A stretch of DNA of 64,000 nucleotides. It comes from Liolophura sinensis (lineage: Eukaryota > Mollusca > Polyplacophora > Chitonida > Chitonidae). Shown in pieces: positions 12,472-23,396 of this stretch; position 1 is the stretch's first letter, and every line of letters starts with the position of its first letter. The notes beneath the pieces are model-generated. The model saw only the letters and a list, made by a program, of their open reading frames with translations, did no database searches and had not been told where the DNA came from. A program made the position numbers and the translations under genes. Where the stretch lies: contig NC_088307.1 of NCBI RefSeq assembly GCF_032854445.1, positions 3,226,001-3,290,000 of the forward strand, written 5' to 3'.

Positions 12472-15400
12472 CTGTAAAGTACACACGTGACAGATAAGAA
12501 CAGAGTGAGTGAGCGTGGGGTTTAACGTCGTACGACAACAATCGTTGCACTATCCCCTTCATGCTGAACGCCAAGCGAGGAAGTTACAACTTCCCCTTTT
12601 AAAGTCTTAGGTGTGACTCGATCAAGGATTGATCCTGGATCTACCGGTCCCGAAGCGGACGCTCTACCAACTGTGCTATCCGGGCCGGTTGATAAGAACA
12701 GACTAGAGCCAGTTAATTATTTGTAAGGTAACATGCGACGCACCCTAACGATTTAACTTAAAGCGTATATGGTAAACACGTGAAACATGAACACCAGCTT
12801 AGGGTCTGCCAGGTACAAATGTGGCATTGTTTATTAAATGTGATGACAACATTTTATATTGAGTAATTCTCGGCGTGGTGCCTAATGAAATGCAGGTAAC
12901 ATCACTGCACTTTTAACCCAATTCTGCTTAAGGCTCGGTGCTCGAGGGCGTGCAATTGGCTACTAATTAAGTATTTACGTGAACAGTTCGATTAAACCCC
13001 TAACTGAGGTAAATTGACAAAATTCTGTGTTTCACCGGTCACATTTGACAATTTGATAGTTATCACACTGTCATCGCTGCTCTGGTTTTTCCCTCTATGC
13101 TATAAGTCCTTCAAAGTTTAAGGTACAAATGTCACAGACAAGACCCTTGAATACCGAAAAGATACCGCACAGATATTACACTTAGGGGCTAGGTAAGGCT
13201 CTCTAACAAAAGTAGAGTTTCCAGTTAAAAGTCTTTTTTCACTAAACGTGAAAATCCACCTACTGTATCATTTGAATTGTCAAACCTCTGTTGACATTTT
13301 CCGATTACCTTTCCCTCCGTGCTGGGGAAACGTACATTACACGCCTTTCTTCAGGGAACTTCTTAAGTTCACAAACTCTCAGCTCCTCAAGTTTCTCCAG
13401 CGTTCGTCTACTCTAAATAACTTCCTCTGAAGCCTTTTTCGGACTCCTCCCCCTATGTTATAGCAAAAGTTATAAAAGGTACAAAATTTCAAACTCGAAA
13501 CTCCTCAAATAACACACATGGACATTTGAAGGTACACGCGTGTGAATCATACCACCACGTGTTTATGAAGGCCTACCGATGGTTCTTGCCACTTCGTCGT
13601 GCAATGGTTACAACGGGCCACACAAGTTTTGGTTACAACGGGCAACACGGGACTTTTCAAAAGGTAAGATATATGATGTAAGGAACATTTAGTATGAAAT
13701 TAAAAATTGAAGCATACTACATTTATCGCTATGCAATGCAGTATGCATGGGTATGCTTCACGTATTGGTTCAAGTCCAGCTCATGCTGGCTTCCTCTCCG
13801 GCCGTGCGTGGGAAGGTCTGTCAGCAACCTGCAGATGGTCGTGGGTTTCTCCCGGGCTCTACCCGGTTTCCACCCACCATAATACTGGCCGCCGTCGTAT
13901 GAGTGAAATATTCTTGAGTACGGCGTAAAACATTAATCAAATAAATAAATAAAGAAAGAAATCCTTCACGTATTGAGCGACATACTTGTGATAATTAGCC
14001 ACTGCTCTGACTCTGCCTCAGTTACGATCACACGTCTGGGACCAACGGGATAACTGTTTACAGATTCCTGTAGTGTCTGTTTTATTTCTTCCTGCTTCTT
14101 CTTTGAAGTTTTGATCTTGTCTAACAGGTCATCAATCCTGTGGAAGACAAACCGGATCAGTGGTCAGCGATTTCACAAAAGAACATATACTATATAGTGA
14201 CACTGTTAGTATTATATGACATTTTAACAACTGACACATTCTTGAGGACTGCGTAGTAAGACGTCGATCAAATAAATAAATGAATAAATTTTAAGAGCTG
14301 ACATGATTGAAAAAGACTGAAAAAATACTCTGACGAAGAGGTTTAAGAAGAGAGTCGCCGGCGTTACGATTGCCTCACTGCTTGCTTGTCAGCTTACCTT
14401 TTTCGCTCATATATGCTCCAAAATTAATGGCGAATAGATGTATACCCCGGAGGGCCGCATCCCCCACTCCCTGTATGCCCAACATTATACAGAAGCCGAG
14501 ACGGCAAAATCAGAGGAAAGCTAAAACACAAAACTTACAGCACATTGGGAAAGTATAATAAAGGCTGGATAGTTAATATTCATCAAGTGAAATGGGGTAA
14601 GGGAAACCAACGTAAATAACCCACATACCTTTTGGACAGCTGTTTTGAACCCTGTCAATAAAATTTAACACTTTTAATAGTCCGTTTTGCAAGACGAATG
14701 CACGTCACAGAGTAACCCACCTTAGTACTTGGATAATTGTTTCATACATGATAGCTGGAAGCAGTTTTGATTTATTTACTTAAATCTCTTCAATAGAATT
14801 AAGACGTACAGCATAGAGAGTAAAACCAGAGTAGCGACGACAGTGTAATAGCTGGCAAATCGTCAATCGTAACCGATTAAAAACAGCCTCTTGTCAGTTT
14901 ACCTCAGTCACGGTTTTATTCTAACTGTTCATGTACATGCACATATCGTAGCAATTTACACGCCCCCTCGCACCACGGCTTAAGCAGAATTAGGTAAAAA
15001 AAAATGTAGTTTCGTTAATTGCAATTTATTAGACGTCAGTGGTCTAGAATTACTGAAAATGCTGAGCTGTCATCACATTTAGCATTTTGCCCTTAATTTA
15101 TGTGTTTGCTGCTTTGGGAAACTCTTTCCAATAAACGAGTGCGTTAGAACTCTCTCTGCGAATTCATCTCCCACTGTAGTAATGCACATTCTTCATTTTT
15201 GCATTACCTTTAAAATCTGCACGTTGCTTGCGGAGAAAAAATCATAAGAGGACTGCTGCACCATTCTCATTTCCTCCGCCTCCATCTCAAGATGCTTTAC
15301 AGCTGCAGCACACTGAACGCTCCATTCTGTGTGGCGACTTTTCACTGCCTCTATAGCGTTACTCCTCCAAGCTTTCAAGACATCCAGAGCTGCACAGTAA

Positions 15401-18400
15401 GCCTTCTCGATGCTATCCAAATGTAAATTTTGGTTTACCTGAAAATCATCATTATAATTTCTGCATGTTGAGCTCTTTCTTATTTATATTATTATTTATT
15501 TTATTTGATTGGTGTCTTACGTCGTACTCAAGAATAATTCATTTATACGAGGGCTCCCAGCATTATGGTGGAAGGAAACCGGGTAAAACCCACGACCATT
15601 CACAGGTTGTTGACAGGATGTTGAGCTCAATTTACCACCGTGCAGTTACTGGTCAAGAGGTTTGTTTCGCAATGTACAGAGAGTGTAATTTATTACAAAT
15701 CAGTTCAACATGTTAAGGCATACAACATTAACAACGCCATATCTCCAAGGCATTGAAATGCAATATTTTGCGACCATGAAAAAAATCTTTCATGCTTGAG
15801 AAGGTTGCACACTAAAAAGCTGTAAAATAAAAGGAGATAAGGTACAATCAAAACAGACAATAACTATATCCATGCATCCCAACATTGATTTTTGATAATC
15901 AGAGAGTATATCTTTCATGCATAGTCAAACACGTTAATGCACAATTTTAAATCTTCCATAGGCCAAGAGATATTTATTAACCGCAAGCGTCTAACATGCT
16001 CAATATATCGTGTCACATTCATGACTCTCATCTAATTATGAGCGAGTTACAAAAAATCAGACCACCGGAAATCGTTAAAAATGAAAAGCTTATGCACGGA
16101 TCCAGCTAGTTTTCGAGCATATTCTGATGTCTTGCTAGGACAACGTAACTTCTGAGTTCCAAGATTCTTCTCGATAGTTAATATGAGTAAAATTGCAGAA
16201 AAGTGGACGCACATACAATCAGAATCAAATAAATCATTAAAATATACAAAAGCTGCGTAAGCGTCCGGCTTGTTTTCAACTTTAATCTTATGTTACATAA
16301 AAAAAAATATCCAGCAAATAAAATTGTGTCGAATTTTATGTCAAATCCTTTTGGTTCAGAAACTAAAATAACCAACAACAATCATGAAATACACAGCTCC
16401 AGCTATTTTTCGAACTTAACCCGTAAGTTTTATGATTCTCCACGTGTGTGAAATTAGCTGGCAGTTCACAATTAACAGCTCACAGTTGAAAAGGGGTCAC
16501 ATATAAGTACACTTACAATGTAGCAAGCCCTATAAAAGGGTGTCAAAACTTCATCCTCTAGTAGTTTTCGAGATATAAGCAAAGAAGACGCCTGAACCCA
16601 CAGAAAAGGCCACGGCTACACACTACGTTTTTTCAAGAACTGGGGGGGGGGGAGAGAGAAAGAGATCAGCACATCGAGAAATACACACCTGGATATCATG
16701 GTGCAAGCCCTTAAATTTAGGTAGAATCTGCATCAGTTCCCTTATGCTTTTTTCTAGGTGTCTGGATTTCGTCATAACCGGCGCCTGTGGGATAAATAAA
16801 ATCACAAAAATAAGCTAAAGGTGCAAATAAGTAAAATCCATTTATTGGCCTACAAGGAAGACTTCCTTTCAAATGGAATATTCCAACTTAGGAGCTCAGC
16901 AACAATAAATAGAAAGAAAATTATCCAGTAACTGAACAGGTTTGTTCTTTCACTAAGCCGATGTAAACGAGTAGGGAAATCTCAGAAATCTTTATATGAG
17001 ATGTGGGATGTTCTCTATCAATAACCTATTAAGCTTATCGTTTTTACTCCTGAGAAAAAAAATGCTTCACAAAGGGAACTGCATGTTAAGCTTATCGTTT
17101 TTACTCCTGAGAAAAAATTGCTTTACCCAGAGAACTGCATGTTAAGCTTATCGTTTTTACTCCTGAGAAAAAAATGCTTTACCCAGAGAACTGCATGTTA
17201 AGCTTATCGTTTTTACTCCTGAGAAAAAAATGCTTTACCCAGAGAACTGCATGTTAAGCTTATCGTTTTTACTCCTGAGAAAAAAATGCTTTACCCAGAG
17301 AACTGCATGTTAAGCTTATCGTTGTTGCTCCTGAGAAAAAAATGCTTCACAAAGGGAACTGCATGTTAAGCTTATCGTTTTTACTCCTGAGAAAAAATGC
17401 TTTACCCAGAGAACTGCATGTTAAGCTTATCGTTTTTACTCCTGAGAAAAAAATGCTTTACCCAGAGAACTGCATGTTAAGCTTATCGTTGTTGCTCCTG
17501 AGAAAAAAATGCTTCACAAAGAGAACTGCATGTTAAGCTTATCGTTTTTACTCCTGAGAAAAAAATGCTTTACCCAGAGAACTGCATGTTAAGCTTATCG
17601 TTTTTACTCCTGAGAAAAAAATGCTTTACCCAGAGAACTGCATGTTAAGCTTGCGTTTTTAGTCAGATCAGCCCTCTTGCGGAACTTGTTCATTTGTAAA
17701 AGCGTAATAATACCAAAATGTACACATAACTGCCACAGCGATGTACTCTATTAACAGTAGGAAATAGGAAAATAAGGGTAAAAACGGTACATTTATACAA
17801 TATGTCCGTATAGCTTTGTGAGCTATGCTTTATTCGCAACACTTTCGACGTTACTGACATCCCAAACTGTATTTTCTCGTTGTCGCTATGTCTTGGCATC
17901 ACAAACGTTAACGTTAGCTATACGGTTAACGTTGACCAGTCAATGCTTTCAATCATTTTGACACCATAGGAAGATTTTACACAACCAGCCGGAAGTACGG
18001 CTTGCTCACCTTATCTTCCTCACAAGCAGACTGAATATCTCTGGTTGTGTGGAGAGGGTGTTCAGCCAGACATCCCACACAAATCGCATCTTCACATGTG
18101 ACACAGTATATGACCAGTGGTTCACCGTGTCTTTCACATGCCAGATCCGGATCTGACTGTTTATCTGTTTGCAGCTGACTCTCTGGAGTTTCCCGTGACA
18201 TGTATTCCTGTGTTGTAATTAGGCGGTGACGTTTTAAACCACCTTTCATGGGATGGCAAGATTCCAGGCAGTCCTCACAGTACAGTACACAGCAGTTAGT
18301 ACAATATATGTCTGCTCGCGCCTTGTTGTCATCCTCACACACAAGACAGCACGGAATGTTGTCATCAACAGCAAACCTCTCCAAAGTTTCTGCCAGCTTA

Positions 18401-18654
18401 ACGTTGAGAGGCAGACCGACCACACCTTCTTTCCCCAAACTGGTTGGTGCCCGACAAACAGGGCACGGTATCACTTGAGGAACGTCCTCACTCCCCGTGC
18501 TGCTATAGGCCTCATCTGTCTGTCCGGATTTACACTTGTCAGCGTACAGACCAATGCATTCCCTGCAGAAGCTGTGCTGACAAGGTAACGTTACTGGTTT
18601 CCGGAAGGTTTCCACACATACTGGACATTCCCGATTCTGCTTGATTTCAGCCAT
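11840..18654 (-). CDS. TRIM-family E3 ubiquitin ligase, copy 1 (six exons, intact)
   Basis: Exons in transcript order are 18654-18010, 16784-16689 (96 nt), 15438-15208 (231 nt), 14651-14629 (23 nt), 14137-13986 (152 nt) and 12471-11840 (632 nt). All introns are GT-AG and phases agree. The sum is 1779 nt, 592 codons plus stop, with no interruption. Domain order is RING (residues ~10-70), B-box1 (~103-143), B-box2 (~175-210), coiled coil (~216-350), linker and SPRY (~400 on). TRIM proteins of this plan are E3 ubiquitin ligases that dimerise through the coiled coil and bind targets through SPRY. A role in antiviral defence is family inference. The start ATG is the first in the RING exon and is shared by all three paralogues. 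The gene is divergent to copy 2. Introns carry two SINE families and a minisatellite but no exon is hit. Confidence 0.88.
12496..12690 (-). mobile_element. Second tRNA-type SINE family, minus orientation
   Basis: In reverse the head reads gatagcacagttggtagagc (A-box) and gatccaggatcaatcc (B-box-like). The body ends in a stretch near ggggtttaacgtcgtacgac and gagtgagtgag. This is unlike the other SINE family in the window and resembles a repeat common in bivalve genomes (recollection, not a search). It abuts the SPRY acceptor of TRIM copy 1. Confidence 0.65.
13767..13958 (+). mobile_element. tRNA-derived SINE, 5' truncated
   Basis: Begins at the B-box (ttcaagtccagctcatgctg) and runs through the body to gagtacggcgtaaaac and (aaat)n. 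It lies in the last intron of TRIM copy 1, antisense to the gene, ~30 bp from the donor of the linker exon. Confidence 0.88.
14629..14651 (-). CDS. TRIM copy 1 23-nt micro-exon
   Basis: Flanked by attgacag on the acceptor side and gtatgt on the donor side. The exon adds two extra bases to the frame, which are exactly needed to read the following linker exon without a stop. The same micro-exon occurs at 41742-41764 and 61454-61476. A gene finder is likely to miss it. Confidence 0.85.
14797..14940. repeat. Dispersed repeat shared with 49780-49915
   Basis: Starts 'aagacgtacagcatagagag' and ends in a pyrimidine-rich segment. The same order of blocks is found at 49780-49915 in the same orientation at about 80 percent identity by eye. 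It is not in the matching place of TRIM copy 2, so it is a separate unclassified repeat family. Confidence 0.6.
15208..16784 (-). CDS. TRIM copy 1 coiled-coil exons (96 nt and 231 nt)
   Basis: The 96-nt exon is 16784-16689 and encodes 32 residues starting APVMTKSRHLEKSIRELMQI. The 231-nt exon is 15438-15208 and encodes 77 residues including IEKAYCAALDVLKAWRS and KSRHTEWSVQCAAAVKHLEM. Both are phase 0 and match the sizes classically seen for vertebrate TRIM coiled-coil exons. A minus-strand SINE ends only ~45 bp from the acceptor of the 231-nt exon, leaving the splice site intact. Confidence 0.85.
15484..15640 (-). mobile_element. tRNA-derived SINE fragment, minus orientation
   Basis: Tail (attt)n on the plus strand, then the reversed body ending around cgaccattcacaggttgttg. 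The tRNA-like head is missing. It is inserted immediately upstream of the 231-nt exon of TRIM copy 1. Confidence 0.85.
17027..17655. repeat. 56-bp minisatellite, about 11 units
   Basis: Unit is roughly gttaagcttatcgtttttac, tcctgagaaaaaaatgcttt, acccagagaactgcat. Two variant positions recur (ttgttgctcc instead of tttttactcc, and ttcacaaaggg instead of ttacccagag), giving an interspersed pattern. The array lies in the first intron of TRIM copy 1 and is absent from copy 2. Confidence 0.95.
18010..18654 (-). CDS. TRIM copy 1 exon 1: RING and two B-boxes
   Basis: 645 nt, phase 0 at both ends. The C3HC4 RING starts CPVCVETFRKPVTLPCQHSF and ends CPVCRAPTSL, with a 30-residue acidic/serine loop between the metal-ligand pairs. 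B-box1 has CLVCEDDNKARADIYCTNCC then CEDC and HPMKGGLKRHRL. B-box2 has CERHGEPLVIYCVTCEDAIC then CLAEHPLH. All zinc ligands expected for the three modules are present. The donor is aag|gtgagc. Confidence 0.9.
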
Positions 18655-18911
18655 TTTTTACCTTATTGAAATAGAGAAAAGGGGCGTAAATGTAAAGAAA
18701 AAAACATGTACGAACGATGGTGGATACTTTTCCATGTGCATGTACAAGATTATACGTCTTTAACTATGGCGTGTGTTTAGTGTAGTGCCAGTTCTCCATA
18801 TGCTGGATTAGTATCAGTGCGGAGGCTAACTGTATCTTCCCATCTCCCATCTGAGCCAATCACTAAGTGAATGCGTATAGAACATCTCAAAGCAAAGTAA
18901 TAAAAAAGAGT

Positions 18912-19108
18912 CTCTCACCAATGCGCTGAGTTCAAGTCCAGCTCATGCTGTCTTCCTCTCCGTACGTGGGAAGGTCTGTCAGCAACCTGCGGATGGTCGT
19001 GGGTTTCCCCCGGGCTGCCCGGTTTCCACCCACCATAATGCTGACCGCCGTCGTGTAAGTGAAATATTCTTGAGTACGGCGTGAACACCAATCAAATAAA
19101 TAAATAAA
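18912..19108 (+). mobile_element. tRNA-derived SINE, 5' truncated
   Basis: Starts near the B-box (tctctcaccaatgcgctgag) and has the complete body and (aaat)n tail. It sits ~260 bp upstream of the start codon of TRIM copy 1, in the promoter side of the gene. The copy 2 arm has no SINE at the matching place. Confidence 0.88.
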
Positions 19109-19109
19109 T

Positions 19110-20010
19110 TTTGTTTAACAGTGAATCTAATACACAATACACTAAGTCAGGAATTCAGTAATTTACGGTATTTGATATGCACACATCCAATCAACGATGG
19201 GATATCCCTCTCGTGCTATTCTGCTCTACATGTGTGCATGTTCTGAGCTCAATACATGCAGTACTTTTGAGAAACCACCCTAACACTTTGTTTAACATTG
19301 GTTTTTATACACAATACACTCAGTTAGGAATTCAGTAATCTACGGTATTTGATATGCACACATCCAATCCACGATGGAATATTCTTCTCGTGGTATTGTG
19401 TCCTACATGTGTGCAAACCCTGAGCTCAATACCTGCAGTACTTTTTCAGAAACAACCCTTGACATTTTGTTTAACATTACTTTTCCTTTTACTAGCACTT
19501 GACGCTGACGCCGACGTCGAGGCTCCAGGTACAACATAAGCTATGGCTGTACTTTATACAGGCAAGCTAGTCCGTACAACATTTGGTGAGGGCGCAATAT
19601 TACAATTCTGCTATAACTTCTGAAAGTTGCTACAAAAATGATTCCTTTGTGATCACAATTGTATGTGGAGAGCATCTGTATATGAGAAGAATTTATATTT
19701 GGTAGCAAAGCTATCAAAAGGGCTCGCCTTTATGAATGGAAAACTTCAGCTCTATACAGAGAAGCAGAGAAGTACAGATGTCGTGAATATGGTAAATTAC
19801 AGTAAGTAATATGCACACAGATCATTAGCGATGGAAAATCACCCTTCTGTCACTGTGCTTCATATGCACGTAAAACATCAGGTCAATACCTTAAGTACGT
19901 TTTGAGATACCACCTAACATTTACTTAAGCATTGGTTTAAATACATTATTTGTTATTATTGTGTGCAAAACATGAGCTCATTAAATGCAGCACTTTTGAC
20001 ATTAGTAACA
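19110..20010 (-). repeat. ~180-bp tandem repeat upstream of TRIM copy 1
   Basis: About three to four degenerate units containing tacacaatacact, aggaattcagtaat, gatatgcacacatccaatc and gagctcaatac. The reverse complement of the same unit forms the array at 50990-51690 upstream of TRIM copy 3, and a single partial unit is seen upstream of copy 2 near 38520-38580. Relative to the RING exon the orientation is the same in all cases. Confidence 0.8.
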
Positions 20011-20085
20011 TCAGGCGACAACGACGGCACCGACGCTGTGGGTATGGCATACGCTACGCCTGTACACTTTACAGGAGAGCTGCAA

Positions 20086-20145
20086 AATACGAAAGAGCGA
20101 AACTACGACAGGGCGAGATTCCACCAAACCTCGCTCTTTCGTATT
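20086..20145. promoter_or_regulatory. Conserved 15-bp inverted repeat upstream of TRIM copy 1
   Basis: aatacgaaagagcga (20086-20100) and tcgctctttcgtatt (20131-20145) form a perfect 15-bp stem with a 30-nt loop. The same hairpin, 13-bp stem, is kept at 38359-38414 in the other arm. Conservation in two diverged arms suggests function or a small foldback element; regulation is inference only. Confidence 0.5.
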
Positions 20146-21289
20146 TTTGGCTTTTTCTTAACACATCGGAACGCAAAAGGTCCGAGATTCCATCAAATCT
20201 CTCTAGCCTTCTGATTTTCATGAGCACAGCGATTAAAGGTGAAAGTCAAAAGTGAGGGGAGTGTGTCAAAAGAGTGAGGTTTCAGTTGAACCTGTCCCTT
20301 TCGTGGTCTCGATCTTTAACATTCTGTTAAAAATTGTATGACCTGAGAACAGGAATTTTGGTTGGGATAAACTTTTCGCCGCTCACCACCCTGCCCGACG
20401 TTGAAAAAAAAACCCATTAAACACGGCAGACGTTGATCTGGATTGTCTGATTCGAAATTTTAAAAGGCTGGATTACTGTTCAGAGATGGTTTACCGATAC
20501 CGGCTTTGACATGTTTACGGTCTGTTCAATTCTGAGAATCAGTGGATAGTAAAAAGAAGGTAGGGTTCAAGCCCATTTTTTTTAGTGAAATTGCCCCCGT
20601 GAAAGTCCATAGAACCGGAGCTGAACTTAACGGTAGGGCGGTCCAGCTGAGCTTTCAGCTAAAGTTAATGCACACCCCAAAGTTAATACCAACCATGTTA
20701 CTCGAAAATACATGAGACTCATCTTACACGCCTTACCTTCGACAATGATCACAGCGATCCTCATAAACTCACAAAATGGCGGAGATTGAAATCGAAAGTA
20801 TTTTGTCCCAATAAATTACACGTCATCTGCTCAAGGGAGGTAATTTCCTGCCTCTGCTCAGAGTTATCTCCCTTGTTTCCCCTCACTTCACTGAAAAATT
20901 ACTGTACTATTAACAAAGCTTTTAACAAAATACACTGTTCTGTGTTGTGAACAAATTGCTATTTTTTATTAATGTTAGAAAAAAATTGCTTTTGTAATCT
21001 GATATTTTACCAAACGGCCATGTATACTTAAAACAAACTAATCTGTTTAATGTATACAAACTGGATCTACAAACTGCTTTGTGGCAATTGTATAAAATAA
21101 TCTGTTACTTTCAACTAAATAATGTATAACTGTGGCCAAGAAATTGGTTAAACTCAACACAGTAGCTTGTTAATTACTCTGCTTAACTTAAGTACCTAGA
21201 TTTGAACAGTTAAAGTAATTTATAAATGAATCATGTGCTAATTTCTTGACTGGATTTGTTCATTTTCATGCACACGGTTGATTAACCAG

Positions 21290-21630
21290 CAACATCCCTA
21301 TCCACAGGCAGTAATACTCTGGTCCCTAACCACACTGCTCTATAACCAGTAATGCACTGCTCAACCAACCACATACTGCTCCATAACCAGTTGCCTAAAT
21401 AACCACTGACATACTACTGCTTAACCAGTAACTTAATATAGACCTACTGTTCCCGAATCTAACACACTGTTTGTTTGTAACCAGTAACACTATGTTCTGT
21501 AAGCAGTGACACCCTGCCCTGTCAACCATTGCTGTGCAGCCAGTAACAGACTGATCCGTAACCAGAAACAGACAGGCCGTAAGGCAGAAACGCAACCAGT
21601 AATGGACCGCACAAACCGTTAACCTACTGG
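21290..21630. repeat. Degenerate ~25-bp 'accagtaac..ctgctc' minisatellite (left arm)
   Basis: Irregular units such as 'accagtaacacactgttt' and 'actgctccataaccagt'. The reverse complement, 'gttactggtta..gcagtgt', is found at 36890-37235 in the right arm, so the array predates the inverted duplication. Confidence 0.75.
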
Positions 21631-22107
21631 TTTGAAACCACACGTAGTATTCTGAGGATAATGAAATTTCATTGTGTTGTACAGAAGCACATACTGTCAC
21701 AATCAATAATGTCAGATAAAAAGAGTAAATGCAAACATTCAGTTTCGTTTTTTCTTTAATTGCCCAATATCTCTTCACCATTTGTCCCATAAAGAGTACA
21801 AACTGAATTTCATGTAATGAATCAGAGAAAAACATTTACTTTACACTACTGAACTTGCAGTGTATGTTTTCAAAGATTACATAAAACATGAAATTAGACT
21901 AAACACATTTTTCACATGTTTTCAGGACGGCGTCCACATTCCTTGAATGTGCCATCTCATTCTGTACATTCTACACTCTGAAAGACCTACTTCCATAACC
22001 TTGGTTTCACCTGTTTGAAGTGACTTTTGCGCTCCATTTTCTGCAAGGATGTCACGTTTAAAACAAAATCTGATCTGAACGGTTAGTCCAGAACTCCATA
22101 AATCGTT

Positions 22108-22431
22108 GTGACGGCACTGAATAGGATTTGTCCAAATACGAAAAAAGTTGACGAAACCAAAGGGTTAAAAGTCCTTCAGTGGCACAAGGAGGCTGTATAT
22201 GAACGTCGGCCTTTTCCAGGAGTTGACTTGGCTATGATCAGAATGTGGTATTGCAGCTTGATGAGAAAATTCTTGCTGTTCAAGATCCACTTAACACGGT
22301 ATGCTGATTTTGGTTTTACAAAAAAATACATATCTGGAGATCATTTTGCAGACCCTTCATCTCAGACAGAGTCTGTTCTGCTATTGTTTTTTTTTCAGGT
22401 GACCGCAATTTGTCTTTACCTTAGTCTTTAG
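22108..22431 (+). other. Conserved ~100-codon open frame in the inverted arms (left copy)
   Basis: Reads through RICPNTKKVDETKGLKVL, RRPFPGVDLAMIRMWY and LLFKIHLTRYADFG. The inverted counterpart at 36066-36383 differs by few residues up to the FGFTK segment and then shifts frame. No domain is recognised. It abuts the viral terminus and could be part of a long terminal inverted repeat rather than a gene. Confidence 0.3.
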
Positions 22432-22439
22432 GATAGCAA

Positions 22440-22578
22440 AAGTAGTATGCAGAGTATAGGTTCTGGCACATCCTCCCCCTGGCAAATAGGGGCTCCCAGC
22501 CCCATCTCGAGGCGTATACACACTATAGGTTCTGGCGCACCCTCCCCTTTGGGCCCTCCCCAGAACAAAAAGAGGCCC
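22440..22578 (+). repeat. Terminal inverted repeat of viral element, left
   Basis: Matches the reverse complement of 35912-36050 almost base for base (C-rich, 'ctccccctggcaaatagggg'). It contains the word tataggttctggc twice, at 22455 and 22524, 69 bp apart. Homology to the other end stops at about 22578. Confidence 0.75.
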
Positions 22579-22639
22579 TCCCTTGGGCTGCTCCCCAACC
22601 AAGGTGTACACGCTTATTTACAAGTCTAGCCTACATACA

Positions 22640-23396
22640 CACATTGATATGAGGCGACCTAGTTGGCATTTAACAGATAAGGCGTATAGCCTATATGTAG
22701 GCCGGATGTGTTGCACAACAGGGTGATTCAGCTGATTTTCTCCCCAGGATAGGGCTTTAACTACGGGTTTTTATGAAAAATAAATGTGACAGTCCTTTTC
22801 AACGTGTCTTGTTTGATAAGATCCAGTATTTTTAGGAGGATTGGTGATATTGTGTTTATGCGGAAAAGTCCTTCCAATTTAGCCCATGTTTTGTGGGTCG
22901 TGGGATATAGCTCAGTCGGCTGACAGAGGTGGGAAAGGCGCTGTATGTAAGGGGTGTATTCATATACTGCGTATATAAGGGGATATTTGCTAGCTCAAAT
23001 CCGGATTTGGTCTCCTGTATATGTAGTATATGAATACATTACCTGTATATGGCGCCGGGCTCTACGCACTTCTAAGGAATCTCTGCAACTTTCGACAGTT
23101 TCGGAGGCAGACAGACCTTACCAAGGGGTGTTGTAGATGGTCCAATGGTGGTGGGATGTGTCAGCGCCAATTACCCCCCCTAACGGTGGGTCGCTAGCGC
23201 AAAAAATCCGGAGCCCGCCGTTAGGGTGGTGATTAATTGGTAACAGGTTGAGCTATAAACCAGGCCTTTGCTTTTTTGGACCATGGGTTCGAGCCCCACA
23301 CTGGGCAGATTTTTGTTTACCCAAAGGGCTCTCGAGATATAGCATGCGGGTTGCCCTGGTTCCAAACAAGTTCCCCCTGGGCACCTCCCTAGAACA
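22640..23396. other. Non-coding viral left end with two tRNA-like halves
   Basis: No gene. A tRNA 5'-half-like stretch with an A-box (atagctcagtcggctgacag) is at about 22903-22930. A tRNA 3'-half-like stretch with a perfect B-box (gggttcgagcccc) lies at about 23283-23297, followed by cacactgggcag, which recalls the 3' half of an animal tRNA-Lys. They are ~380 bp apart and I cannot fold either into a full cloverleaf. They could be remnants, primers or pol III elements. Confidence 0.4.

Larger units (their letters stand above)
11840..22578 (-). repeat. Left arm of giant inverted repeat (TRIM copy 1 plus upstream region)
   Basis: In reverse complement this arm matches 35912-43729 in order: viral terminus, a ~100-codon open frame, an 'accagtaa' minisatellite, an AT-rich block, a hairpin, and then all six TRIM exons. 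The match is best near the axis (about 97 percent over 22150-22330 by eye) and weaker outwards. This arm is ~3 kb longer because of SINEs at 12.5, 13.8, 15.5 and 18.9 kb, the 56-bp minisatellite, and the ~180-bp repeats at 19.1-20.0 kb. Confidence 0.85.

Noticed and set aside
12475-12574. N-terminal extension of the TRIM copy 1 SPRY frame
   Set aside because: It lies in SINE sequence upstream of a good acceptor, and the paralogues have no equivalent.
23235-23320. Functional tRNA gene
   Set aside because: The 3' half looks like tRNA-Lys, but there is no matching acceptor and D arm at the right distance; reported only as a tRNA-like half.
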